Program-made: the position numbers and the translations under genes | Source of the DNA: Vigna angularis | Lineage: Eukaryota; Streptophyta; Magnoliopsida; Fabales; Fabaceae | Assembly: GCF_016808095.1 (NCBI RefSeq) | Contig: NC_068979.1 | Span: 17,452,501-17,516,500, forward strand | Length of the DNA: 64,000 bases | Direction of reading: 5' to 3' | The notes under the pieces: generated by a model | What the model was told of the DNA's origin: nothing | Databases searched by the model: none | The model's input: only the letters and a program-made list of their open reading frames with translations | In this document: positions 35,612-44,363 of the stretch, one piece after another | Layout: every line of letters starts with the position of its first letter | Position numbering within the stretch: position 1 is the first letter of the stretch

Positions 35612-36914
35612 TGATGGACAAATTTATGAGCACCAAAATATGATGTCACAAACTTGTTTTTCAATCGGCAAGTATGACCGAATCGTTCAAGTAATAAACT
35701 TGGTAAGACCAAGTATCGTTCTTCCCAAAGGACTCACGGCCTAGTTTAGTTATGTGATTTGTTGATTAGCTAAGACTTAAAGACGAAATATTTGAGATCT
35801 TATATGCAAAAGACGAAAATTAAATATGTATGCATGAAGTTTGATCAATGGCAAAGACAAAAGATAAACACTTTCAATGGAATATATGAATGAATATGTT
35901 GTTGGGGGTCAATTTCATCTCATCCACTCTCATACATTTTAGGAATTCAACATTCAAATCATTATTGTTAATGCCACTCTCTAAAGTACCATTCTAGATG
36001 GCTTCTCCCTAATCACGAGTTCATACAATTCCTAGCATTCCTAATGATTAGTTCATAAGTGCAGGAGCTTAACGACAACCAATATAATATTGGGAGAAAT
36101 TCCCCAGATCTAGACTTCCCCGTACGTTCCCGTATCGACAAAACCAATGATCATGCATTGAATGAGTTAAACGATGCAAGCTTTAAGCAAAGAGGAAAAA
36201 CCCTAACTAATGATGAAAGAAAGCATAAATCTTAGATTAAGATGCAAGCATAAATTCCATATATGAGAGCTTCAAGAGATTACATTGATTCCCCAACAAA
36301 CATACAAGGTTTAGTTCACCATATTCATGGTGAACCTAGATGAATTACAATGAAAGTATGAAAGAATAAACCCTAAAAAGGTGAAGAGGTAGCCTGAGCA
36401 TCCAAGATCCTCCTTCAAAGGGGTGGAAGAGAGAGTGTTTGCCTCGTTTCTGCCAAAGATACCTAACCCTAGGAAACCCTAAAGCTTAAATACCATTCGT
36501 AAATTACAAAAAGTCAAGCCCAAGCCCATTAAAGTGCCGCTCAGCGGTAAAATACCGCTCAGCGGTGATTGCGCGTCTCGTTTTCTCCCCTCAGCGGCCA
36601 TTTTGCCCCTCAGCGGACCTCCCGCAACCTCTTGAGTGCCGCTCAGCGGTAAAATGCCGCTGAGCGGTGACTTCGACTTCTTCTTTTTGCACTCTTCGAT
36701 TCCTTTTCTGATTCTATCTCTCTCCTTCTTCACTTCTTTCACTAAATTCACCTTAAAACCTGCACAAAAACACTGAAATCAAGCATAAACCTGTCCAGCT
36801 CTCTTATTTCTGAAAATATGGATAAAAGTATGATTTCAAGCTAGTTTCTAAGTCTAAAGGTTGCTTTTAGTATCAATTTTAAGCATGAAAATAACAGTTT
36901 TTCAACTGTTATCA
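35612..36914 (-). mobile_element. 3' LTR of element D
   Basis: 1,303 bp, TGATGGAC...GTTATCA. Palindrome cluster at 36535-36670, TATA-like TATTTAAGC complement at about 36483-36492, and a TTCACCAT-ATTC-ATGGTGAA hairpin near 36315. The fossil PBS is strongly decayed in this subfamily (GTGACATCATATTTTGGTG on the sense strand). Confidence 0.93.
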
Positions 36915-38183
36915 CAACCCCAAACTTAGAACTTTGCTTGTCCTCAAGCAAAACAAGATGTAACTCCATCTTCAACCAATTCATATGATGATTCACTCCT
37001 TCAAAAATCCTCTTTTTCAAGATAAGTAACAACTTCACTCAAACTTATGACCAAGAGTTCATTCAAGATGTGCACATGCTTTAGTGTTCACAAAGTCATT
37101 TAAATTCCAACAACTGCTATTTTTCATGAATGATCAATCAATTAAGCATGGATGTTCATGTGCCTATGGAATATTTCCTCACTAGGTAAAGTGTTTCACT
37201 CAACACACAAGGGTATAAGAGGTAATCACTCATTCACTCTACTATCACAATGTCACATGAATCAACTTTGCCTTTCATTTTACCTCAATCAAAAACATTC
37301 ACAAGCATGCACCATCACAAGGACTTTTCAATGGCTTATAATGTGGTTGGGATAACAAGAAAATTGGTTTTTCTGGATCACAAAATCCTTGAGTTAAGAG
37401 AATCATAACAACACAATCATCTTATTCATTCCCAACTTTCTTTTACCTTTGCATTTGCATTGAGCTTTACTTCTTTTTCTTTTCTCTTTGTATATTCTTA
37501 CTTTTTAGCTTCTTAGCTCAATGCTTTTCTTTTCATGTTTTCCCAACAACCCCAAACTTGAACATTCAACAATACCACACAAGATCTTCTACTTAACTCA
37601 AGGTAAAGATTTTCAATCAAAGGTTTTCAGTGTATGTTCAAGGCTAAGGGTTCAAAGGATAGAACACAACGTGTTCTCTTTTAGTAGGCTAACTTTATGA
37701 ATTTGGCCAATAAAAAGGGTTCCAACAAATGGCCTTGATCACATGATGCAAAACAAGCAATTGATTCAATCATAGAAAACCTGGGCAAAATCATTCATGC
37801 TTTCAAAGTAATAGCATTCAATCATACCAAAAACTCTGGAGCTCAAAACCTCACATATAAGCTCATTCACATTTGACATACATATCCTGCTTAATCTCAC
37901 AATCACAATCATAATATCATGCATTTGTTCACAAAGCTTGTGAATCACCTGTATAAGCATTTTAATGTGCACATCTATCTCAACATCAATCAATCAATAA
38001 GCATCATCAAGCAGTACGTATCACACAATCACAGTTAATCGCAAACCATCATAACAAACCAGGTTTTCAATAGAGTACATCAGACCCTAATCTAAAAACA
38101 AAACAAATAAGTTCAGAAAACTTAAACCACAAAAGCATAATCATATGATAACATTCATCAGTAAATGCTATCTCAGCTCCTCA
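36915..38183 (-). mobile_element. 3' non-coding region of D
   Basis: No gene. A perfect 8 bp stem with loop TCCT (sense AGGA) lies at 36933-36952, followed on the sense strand by a PPT-like AGTTTGGGGTTG touching the LTR. The rest, AT-rich, is shared with B, E, H and the right end of K. Confidence 0.85.
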
Positions 38184-39419
38184 TCAGTCTGAGCTGTCCT
38201 CTGTATCTTCCTCTTCCTCCTCATCTTCATCATCATCAAATGCATCCTCCTCCTCAGCTTCATCTTCTTCCATATCTCTAGCTGAAGCTTCAGCTGCTCC
38301 AGCTCCTCCTCCATGTACTGGTTCTTCTGGCCAAGCTACTACATTGTGGAATTCATCCATAGTCCACCTGTGGGCTGGAGGTGTATCATACATCCCCACT
38401 ATCATCTCAGCAGTGGCCACCTGCCCTCTGTGAATGGACTGCAACTGAGCACCTATAAGAGACATATACATGTCCCTCATCTGGAATGGTTCTGCTTCAT
38501 GTGTATCAACAGATGTCTGGCTCTGTGCTGGCCCTCTCTCTCTACGAGCCCGGCGTGGTGGAACTGGTTGAGCTACATCCTCACCTCCACAGTACTGTCT
38601 ATAATAAGCCTCATCAATAGCTTTTCTTGGCCTCTCAAATGGTGGAACAGAAGTGTCCACCCCAGCTAGCTTGCAAAGGTGAGTAATCAAAGAAGGATGT
38701 CCTAGTGGTGCTTTGTTGTTTGAGGTGTTAGCACATACACTAATTTCATCAGCTATCACCTGCCCAATATTAACATTCAAATTTCTGATAGCACAGTAGA
38801 TGAATAGTGCCCTGCTGAGAGTAATATCTGACACATGTGAACATGGCTGAATGTTGGCATGAGAAAATGCCATCCAATATTTTGCAAGAGGAGTCAAATC
38901 TGTCCTCCTAATGTTAACCACTGAGCCAGATCTATTCCTTTGAAAGTGTCCTCCAGGTATACACAACACTCTCTCCACATCCTCAAAATCAGCACCTTCC
39001 TCCATGAAAAGAGCAAACTGACATTGCTCACCAGCCCACACAGTATCCAGGAAGTTGTTGATAGAATCAGGATCATACCTGATAGCATGGCCTCTGACAT
39101 AGCCCAAATAATTCTCAGCTGGATAATCACCAATCTTCTTTGCATTGGCGTAAAATTCCTTCACCATAGCTATGTTGGCAGGTGCAGGATAAGTGGCTAG
39201 CTTTCCCCAATCATTCCCTAACACTTGCTCTCCAAATTGAGGAGCAAAGTTAGGTATCATTCCAACCTTTCTCTCCATCAGAAGTCTCCTGTCCTGAACC
39301 ACCCTAAAGTGCTTCTCATGTTTCCTAGAGAGGAACCTGCCAGAATGGGGTTGCTCTGGTTCCTTTTCCTTTCTCTTGGTTGCCATGGTTTTCAATCTTT
39401 TTCCTGATGACGATGCCAT
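38184..39419 (-). CDS. ORF3 of D: putative plant transposon-protein-like product
   Basis: Open frame, about 411 residues from ATG at 39417-39419 (MASSSGKR); the frame itself extends to 39485 without a better start. Visible parts: a basic N-terminus; a central block NDWGKLATYPAPANIAMVKEFYANA then YVRGHAIRYDPDSINNFL, as in the putative plant transposon protein family; a helical middle; GMYDTPPAHRWTMDEF; and a strongly acidic tail of Asp and Glu. No signal peptide or clear membrane segment, so an envelope role is not supported by sequence. A CTAAT, U-rich tract and TGTAG/G just upstream resemble a splice acceptor. H carries broken copies. Function unknown; its upkeep without pol suggests it matters to the element. 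Confidence 0.82.
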   Translation of the reverse strand: MASSSGKRLKTMATKRKEKEPEQPHSGRFLSRKHEKHFRVVQDRRLLMERKVGMIPNFAPQFGEQVLGNDWGKLATYPAPANIAMVKEFYANAKKIGDYPAENYLGYVRGHAIRYDPDSINNFLDTVWAGEQCQFALFMEEGADFEDVERVLCIPGGHFQRNRSGSVVNIRRTDLTPLAKYWMAFSHANIQPCSHVSDITLSRALFIYCAIRNLNVNIGQVIADEISVCANTSNNKAPLGHPSLITHLCKLAGVDTSVPPFERPRKAIDEAYYRQYCGGEDVAQPVPPRRARRERGPAQSQTSVDTHEAEPFQMRDMYMSLIGAQLQSIHRGQVATAEMIVGMYDTPPAHRWTMDEFHNVVAWPEEPVHGGGAGAAEASARDMEEDEAEEEDAFDDDEDEEEEEDTEDSSD

Positions 39420-39484
39420 TCCTACATTCAAAACACAAACAAAACCACAGAACATGATGTTAATCATTAGTAAAACACAGAACA

Positions 39485-39972
39485 CAACTCCTTTCGAAGC
39501 TAAACCACCGCTGAGGGTCAGAATTTCCCCTCAGCGCCACCAGTGCCACATTCCAACACGCAAAATTTCGAATGCTCTCTTCCAACCCCAAACTTTGATG
39601 GCACACTAGTGAAAAAGTGAGTGGAAGAGAAATTTTCTTAAGAGGGAAGAGTGAAAAGATGTGGAAAACCTTGAAAAAGGTATGTAGGAGTGTGTGTGCA
39701 GAGAAGAGCCTGAAAGTATGAGCAAATGCGCAGCTTAGGGTTTAAGAATACCCTAATGGGCTCGGGGCCCGCTAAGGGGAACTAAAGCCCATCTGCGAGA
39801 GTACCGCTCAGCGGTAAGTTACCGCTTAGCGGCACTTTCGTGATGTGTTCCTCTCCTTCTTTTCTTAACCTACGTGACTTCCCTACATGCCCCTCATGGG
39901 TTCCCTGCAATTCAATGTTTAAAAATGCTTCTGCAAATCCTAACTAAAATAAACAAACAAAAACAATCAATC
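39485..39972 (-). other. Non-coding region upstream of ORF3 in D
   Basis: Contains AGCGG palindromes (about 39505-39540 and 39800-39835) and a block shared with B and E (around 20680-20850 and 31500-31690). No coding frame is supported. On the sense strand it ends in the splice-acceptor-like sequence in front of ORF3. Confidence 0.7.
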
Positions 39973-40025
39973 AACTGGGTTGCCTCCCAGGTAGCGCTTG
40001 TTTAACGTCACGAGCCTGACCCAAA
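39973..40025 (-). other. Motif 2 (GGGAGGCAACCC motif), element D
   Basis: Sense strand reads GGGTCAGGCTCGTGACGTTA, then AACAAGCGCTACC, then TGGGAGGCAACCCAGTT. It contains a CTGGG/CCCAG stem with loop AGGCAA, an AGCGCT palindrome and a GTCA/TGAC stem. Close copies are in H, B, E and K and in the scrap at 26750. It is non-coding in all of them. Confidence 0.75.
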
Positions 40026-40032
40026 TTCCACC

Positions 40033-40144
40033 AACACCCATCAGTAGGTGTTAAAATTTTCTTACCAACACCCATCAGTAGGTGTTACAAACTGAGTATC
40101 CATCAGTAGATACTTAACCACCTAGCATCCTTCAGTAGATGCTA
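40033..40144 (-). other. Array of four hairpins with a shared loop, element D
   Basis: Plus-strand units: AACACC-CATCAGTA-GGTGTT at 40033-40052 and again at 40067-40086; AGTATC-CATCAGTA-GATACT at 40095-40114; TAGCATC-CTTCAGTA-GATGCTA at 40123-40144. Stems are perfect 6-7 bp and differ from one another, while the loop is nearly constant. Sense RNA loops are UACUGAUG or UACUGAAG. Arrays at the same place in B, E and H keep pairing through wobble or double changes. Confidence 0.85.
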
Positions 40145-40225
40145 TATCCCACACAATGTTTACAAAAATAATATCCACAAAGTAAAAGTTACAAAACCAA
40201 AATCCAAATCAAAAGTTTGTAAATC

Positions 40226-40280
40226 ACTGGGTTGCCTCCCAGCAAGCGCTTTTTTAACGTCATTAGCTTGACCCAATAAA
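40226..40280 (-). other. Motif 1 (GGGAGGCAACCC motif), element D
   Basis: Begins 3 bases after the gag-protease stop. Sense strand: TTTATTGGGTCAAGCTAATGACG, then a short A-rich bridge, AAGCGCT, TGCTGGGAGGCAACCCAGT. It differs from motif 2 mainly in the first half. Confidence 0.75.
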
Positions 40281-40282
40281 GT

Positions 40283-42718
40283 TCAAGTTCCATCTTCTTT
40301 ATAGTTGATGTAATCATTCCACCAACTTCTCAACTGCTTCCTTTGGACTGTCTTGGTTCTTCTAGAATATAGAGACTCTATCTCTATCATCTCCTTCTCT
40401 TTAAAGCCCTTCACAACCCACAACTTGTTCTTGATTCTTACTGGTGTGCCAAGTTGGAGTCTTCTTTTCTTCCAGTCTCTAGGAATTTCTTCTCCTCTTC
40501 CAACCTCCTCTTCCTTGGGTACCTGAAACAACAAAATATGGTTACCTGAAACCTCAAGATCTTCATCTTTATGTCTAGTCATGGGTGCATCTCGAAATGC
40601 AGCTTTATAACTAGCCTCTTCCTCCTTTGCTTGTGTCTCATCTTTGAAGACATCCACCACCACTCTCTCCTCTCTGTCCTGAAGCACTACTATACCTTCA
40701 TGTACATCTATGATGGCCCTGGCCGTTTTCATAAACGGTCTTCCAAGTATGATAGGTATCTTCTCGGTCTCCATTTTCATCACCACAAAGTCTGCTAAAA
40801 ACTGAAGTTTGCCAATACAGACTATAATGTCCTCAGCAATCCCACATGGCTCCTTTGAAGATCCATCGGCCATTACTAGATTAACCTTTACAGGTTTCAC
40901 TTTAACATTGCCAATTTGCTCCAGTAAAGAATAAGGTATCAAGTTAACACTTGAACCTAAATCAAGGAGAGCTTTCTTTACCTTTTTCTTCCCTATAGTA
41001 CAAGGGATAGAAAAACTACCTGGATCTGGTGCTTTAGGAGGGAATGACTCTTTCTTAACAGTTATACACTTTTCTTCCTCAACTTCTCTACGTCTCTTCT
41101 TTGTAGAGGTTCCTTCATCTGATTTTGTGTAAACTGCAATTTTCTGTAGAATTTGTTCCCAAGGTGCGTCATTATCCACCATTCTGAATAACTCTGTGAA
41201 GTCCATTTGTTTCTCTTGATTTGTTGGAAAAGGAAAAGTGTTTTTTCTTTCTACTTCTCTTCTTTCTTTTGTTTCTCCTTCTTCTAACTCAATTATCTCT
41301 TCATTAATGCTCTTTACCACTTTGCACTCTTCTCTGGGGTTAACCTCAGTATTAGCCCCAAAATTTCTATTTGGCCTTTCTTCCAATTGCTTGGTAATCT
41401 GACCCATTTGAATCTCCCAATTCTTTATAGCAGCTTCAGTGCTCTTTCGAGAAGATTCTGTTTTCTGTATGAATTGCTGAAGAGTTTCTTCCAACCTTGT
41501 TTGTCTTTCATTAAGCATAGATAACTGTTGCCACAAGGTTGGTTGCTGTTGCTGCTTATTATATTGATTAGCTTGCCCAGTTTGTCCTTGGCCAATGCTT
41601 GGATGTGGTTTCCACCCTTGATTATAATTCCCTTGACGATATGGAAATTGATTAGCCATGAAATTAACATCCTCCACGGCTTCCACTGGAAAAGCACACT
41701 GACCATTAACATGATCACCTCCACATAATTCGCACAACTGGGTTTGTACCTGTGCAGCAGATTTCAACTCTTTAGGTAATTGAGCCAAAGTTTTAGTCAG
41801 AGTCTCCAACTGTTGAGTTAGAATTTTATTCTGAGCTAGCAAGGCATCATGTGTTTGTAATTGAAGAACTCCTTTTTGTTGCATAGGAGCTCCTCTCTCA
41901 CTGTGCAGCTCATTGTCACTAGTAGCCATGTTTTCTATAATTTCAGTTGCTTCCTCTGGAGTCTTCCATTTAATATTGCCTCCTGCTGAGGCGTCCAGCA
42001 TCATCTTGGTTTGTGAACCAAGCCCTCCAAGGAAAGTTAAGACTACTTCTTGATCTTCAAAACCATGCGTGGGAGTTTTACGTAACAAGCTTTTATACCT
42101 GTCCCATGCATGCCCCAGTGATTCTTCCATGCCCTGCTTGAATGAAGAAATCTCTTGCTTGCCTTTGGTCACCTTAGATTGTGGGAAGTATTTGTTTAAA
42201 AATTTTGTAACCACTACTTCCCATTCTGTGAAACTTTCTTCTGGAAAAGAGTTCAACCAAAGCTTAGCGTTGCCTCCCAATGAGAAAGGAAACAAGCTAA
42301 GTTTGATAGCTTCGTCTGGCACCCCATTAATCTTGACCGTGTTGCAAATCTCGTTAAAGGTGGTAAGGTGCTCATATGGGCTTTCATGAGATAACCCATT
42401 AAATTGATTACTCTTCACCAGTTGAATTAGTGCTGGTTTGACCTCCATATTGGCTGCATTGACTCTAGGTCTAGCTATGCTGTTAAAGTGCTGAGGTCCA
42501 GCAATATTAGTGTAATCTGCAAGAGTTCTTCTAGCATTGTTATTCTCCATACTTCTTGTGCTATGAACAGAACCTTGTGGTGATGTTTGTAGGAGAGTTT
42601 CTGGAGAAGGGAAAAGTTCTCTAGACGTTCTGATTCTTCTCCTCCTTCTACTCTCTTCTAGACCTTCAAGAAGTGGTTCTGTTGTTTTCTTACTCCTAGT
42701 TCGAATTGCTTCCTGCAT
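40283..42718 (-). CDS. Gag-protease polyprotein of element D
   Basis: About 811 residues from the ATG at 42716-42718. In order: Arg-rich N-terminus; Gag core with FPFSLGGNAKLWLNSFPEES and FLNKYFPQSKV (about residues 140-190); coiled-coil-like QQLETLTKTLAQL; CCHC knuckle CELCGGDHVNGQC (about 329-342); Gln-rich linker; aspartic protease with LDLGSSVNLIP (Asp near 586) and IPIILGRPFM; then a ~130-residue tail ending KTVQRKQLRSWW that loosely resembles an integrase C-terminal module. Gag would form the particle and the protease would process it in the cytoplasm. RT must come from another element. The start lies in a CAG/G splice-acceptor-like site. The frame has no stop or shift. Confidence 0.92.
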   Translation of the reverse strand: MQEAIRTRSKKTTEPLLEGLEESRRRRRIRTSRELFPSPETLLQTSPQGSVHSTRSMENNNARRTLADYTNIAGPQHFNSIARPRVNAANMEVKPALIQLVKSNQFNGLSHESPYEHLTTFNEICNTVKINGVPDEAIKLSLFPFSLGGNAKLWLNSFPEESFTEWEVVVTKFLNKYFPQSKVTKGKQEISSFKQGMEESLGHAWDRYKSLLRKTPTHGFEDQEVVLTFLGGLGSQTKMMLDASAGGNIKWKTPEEATEIIENMATSDNELHSERGAPMQQKGVLQLQTHDALLAQNKILTQQLETLTKTLAQLPKELKSAAQVQTQLCELCGGDHVNGQCAFPVEAVEDVNFMANQFPYRQGNYNQGWKPHPSIGQGQTGQANQYNKQQQQPTLWQQLSMLNERQTRLEETLQQFIQKTESSRKSTEAAIKNWEIQMGQITKQLEERPNRNFGANTEVNPREECKVVKSINEEIIELEEGETKERREVERKNTFPFPTNQEKQMDFTELFRMVDNDAPWEQILQKIAVYTKSDEGTSTKKRRREVEEEKCITVKKESFPPKAPDPGSFSIPCTIGKKKVKKALLDLGSSVNLIPYSLLEQIGNVKVKPVKVNLVMADGSSKEPCGIAEDIIVCIGKLQFLADFVVMKMETEKIPIILGRPFMKTARAIIDVHEGIVVLQDREERVVVDVFKDETQAKEEEASYKAAFRDAPMTRHKDEDLEVSGNHILLFQVPKEEEVGRGEEIPRDWKKRRLQLGTPVRIKNKLWVVKGFKEKEMIEIESLYSRRTKTVQRKQLRSWWNDYINYKEDGT

Positions 42719-42779
42719 ACACAAGAAAACAAAACCCTAGAAAAGATTTGTTAGCACAAAAAGATATAGAAGAAGATAT

Positions 42780-43030
42780 ATATTCAGAAGATAAAAAGAT
42801 TTAGAAGATAGAATCAAATAAGATAGAATAAAATAAAACCTAATCTAAAAAATAAAATCTAACCTAATCTAAAAGATAAAATAAAATAAAATAAAATCTA
42901 AACAAATAAAATCAAATCAAATCTAACCTAATCAAATAAAATAAAATAAAATAAAAACAGAAAAATAAAAACAGAAATTCAAAATTAAAGTCAAAGATAA
43001 TCAATAATCACACAAATTAACCAGTTAAAC
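42780..43030 (-). repeat. Leader microsatellite of D
   Basis: Irregular AATAAAATAAAAT and AATCTAACCTAATC runs between gag and PBS. The same region in K is expanded as a tandem TTAGGTTAGGTTAG-containing repeat. Confidence 0.8.
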
Positions 43031-43036
43031 CACGAG

Positions 43037-43054
43037 TCCCCGGCAACGGCGCCA
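43037..43054 (-). other. PBS of element D
   Basis: Plus-strand TCCCCGGCAACGGCGCCA, identical to the 3' end of plant tRNA-Asp(GTC) plus CCA. It is 6 bp from the LTR at 43061. Confidence 0.94.
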
Positions 43055-43060
43055 AAAACT

Positions 43061-44363
43061 TGATGGACAAATTTATGAGCACCAAAATATGATGTCACAA
43101 ACTTGTTTTTCAATTGGCAAGTATGACCGAATCGTTCAAGTAATAAACTTGGTAAGACCAAGTATCGTTCTTCCCAAAGGACTCACGGCCTAGTTTAGTT
43201 ATGTGATTTGTTGATTAGCTAAGACTTAAAGACGAAATATTTGAGATCTTATATGCAAAAGACGAAAATTAAATATGTATGCATGAAGTTTGATCAATGG
43301 CAAAGACAAAAGATAAACACTTTCAATGGAATATATGAATGAATATGTTGTTGGGGGTCAATTTCATCTCATCCACTCTCATACATTTTAGGAATTCAAC
43401 ATTCAAATCATCATTGTTAATGCCACTCTCTAAAGTACCATTCTAGATGGCTTCTCCCTAATCACGAGTTCATACAATTCCTAGCATTCCTAATGATTAG
43501 TTCATAAGTGCAGGAGCTTAACGACAACCAATATAATATTGGGAGAAATTCCCCGGATCTAGACTTCCCCGTACGTTCCCGTATCGACAAAACCAATGAT
43601 CATGCATTGAATGAGTTAAACGATGCAAGCTTTAAGCAAAGAGGAAAAACCCTAACTAATGATGAAAGAAAGCATAAATCTTAAATTAAGATGCAAGCAT
43701 AAATTCCATATATGAGAGCTTCAAGAGATTACATTGATTCCCCAACAAACATACAAGGTTTAGTTCACCATATTCATGGTGAACCTAGATGAATTACAAT
43801 GAAAGTATGAAAGAATAAACCCTAAAAAGGTGAAGAGGTAGCCTGAGCATCCAAGATCCTCCTTCAAAGGGGTGGAAGAGAGAGTGTTTGCCTCGTTTCT
43901 GCCAAAGATACCTAACCCTAGGAAACCCTAAAGCTTAAATACCATTCGTAAATTACAAAAAGTCAAGCCCAAGCCCATTAAAGTGCCGCTCAGCGGTAAA
44001 ATACCGCTCAGCGGTGATTGCGCGTCTCGTTTTCTCCCCTCAGCGGCCATTTTGCCCCTCAGCGGACCTCCCGCAACCTCTTGAGTGCCGCTCAGCGGTA
44101 AAATGCCGCTGAGCGGTGACTTCGACTTCTTCTTTTTGCACTCTTCGATTCCTTTTCTGATTCTATCTCTCTCCTTCTTCACTTCTTTCACTAAATTCAC
44201 CGTAAAACCTGCACAAAAACACTGAAATCAAGCATAAACCTGTCCAGCTCTCTTATTTCTGAAAATATGGATAAAAGTATGATTTCAAGCTAGTTTCTAA
44301 GTCTAAAGGTTGCTTTTAGTATCAATTTTAAGCATGAAAATAACAGTTTTTCAACTGTTATCA
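43061..44363 (-). mobile_element. 5' LTR of element D
   Basis: 1,303 bp. Differs from the 3' LTR at about five sites, for example near the AATTGGCAAG block (43112), at CATCATTG (43408) and at CACCGTAAAACC (44202). All family A landmarks are intact. Confidence 0.94.

Larger units (their letters stand above)
35612..44363 (-). mobile_element. Element D: complete non-autonomous family A element
   Basis: 8,752 bp with target duplication AGGAC (35607-35611 and 44364-44368). Both LTRs are 1,303 bp (35612-36914 and 43061-44363), and I count about five base differences between them, so the insertion is recent. Minus-strand order: 5' LTR, PBS, leader microsatellite, gag-protease, motif 1, four hairpins, motif 2, ORF3, 3' non-coding, GAGGA hairpin, 3' LTR. 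No RT, RNase H or integrase core, yet both frames are open, which suggests a maintained non-autonomous design rather than simple decay. Confidence 0.94.

Noticed and set aside
38184..39419. ORF3 as a viral envelope protein
   Set aside because: No signal peptide, no clear transmembrane helix and no cleavage site; the acidic C-terminus argues for a soluble protein. The plant transposon protein label fits better.
40033..40144. CRISPR-like array of short repeats
   Set aside because: The units are inverted repeats with changing stems, there are no spacers of even length and no cas genes, and the context is a plant retrotransposon.
43037..43054. Possible tRNA-Asp gene fragment
   Set aside because: Only the 18 nt 3' end of tRNA-Asp is present and it sits next to an LTR; it is the primer-binding site. 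The same applies at 8617, 15145, 22600, 24389, 33516, 34402 and 58060.
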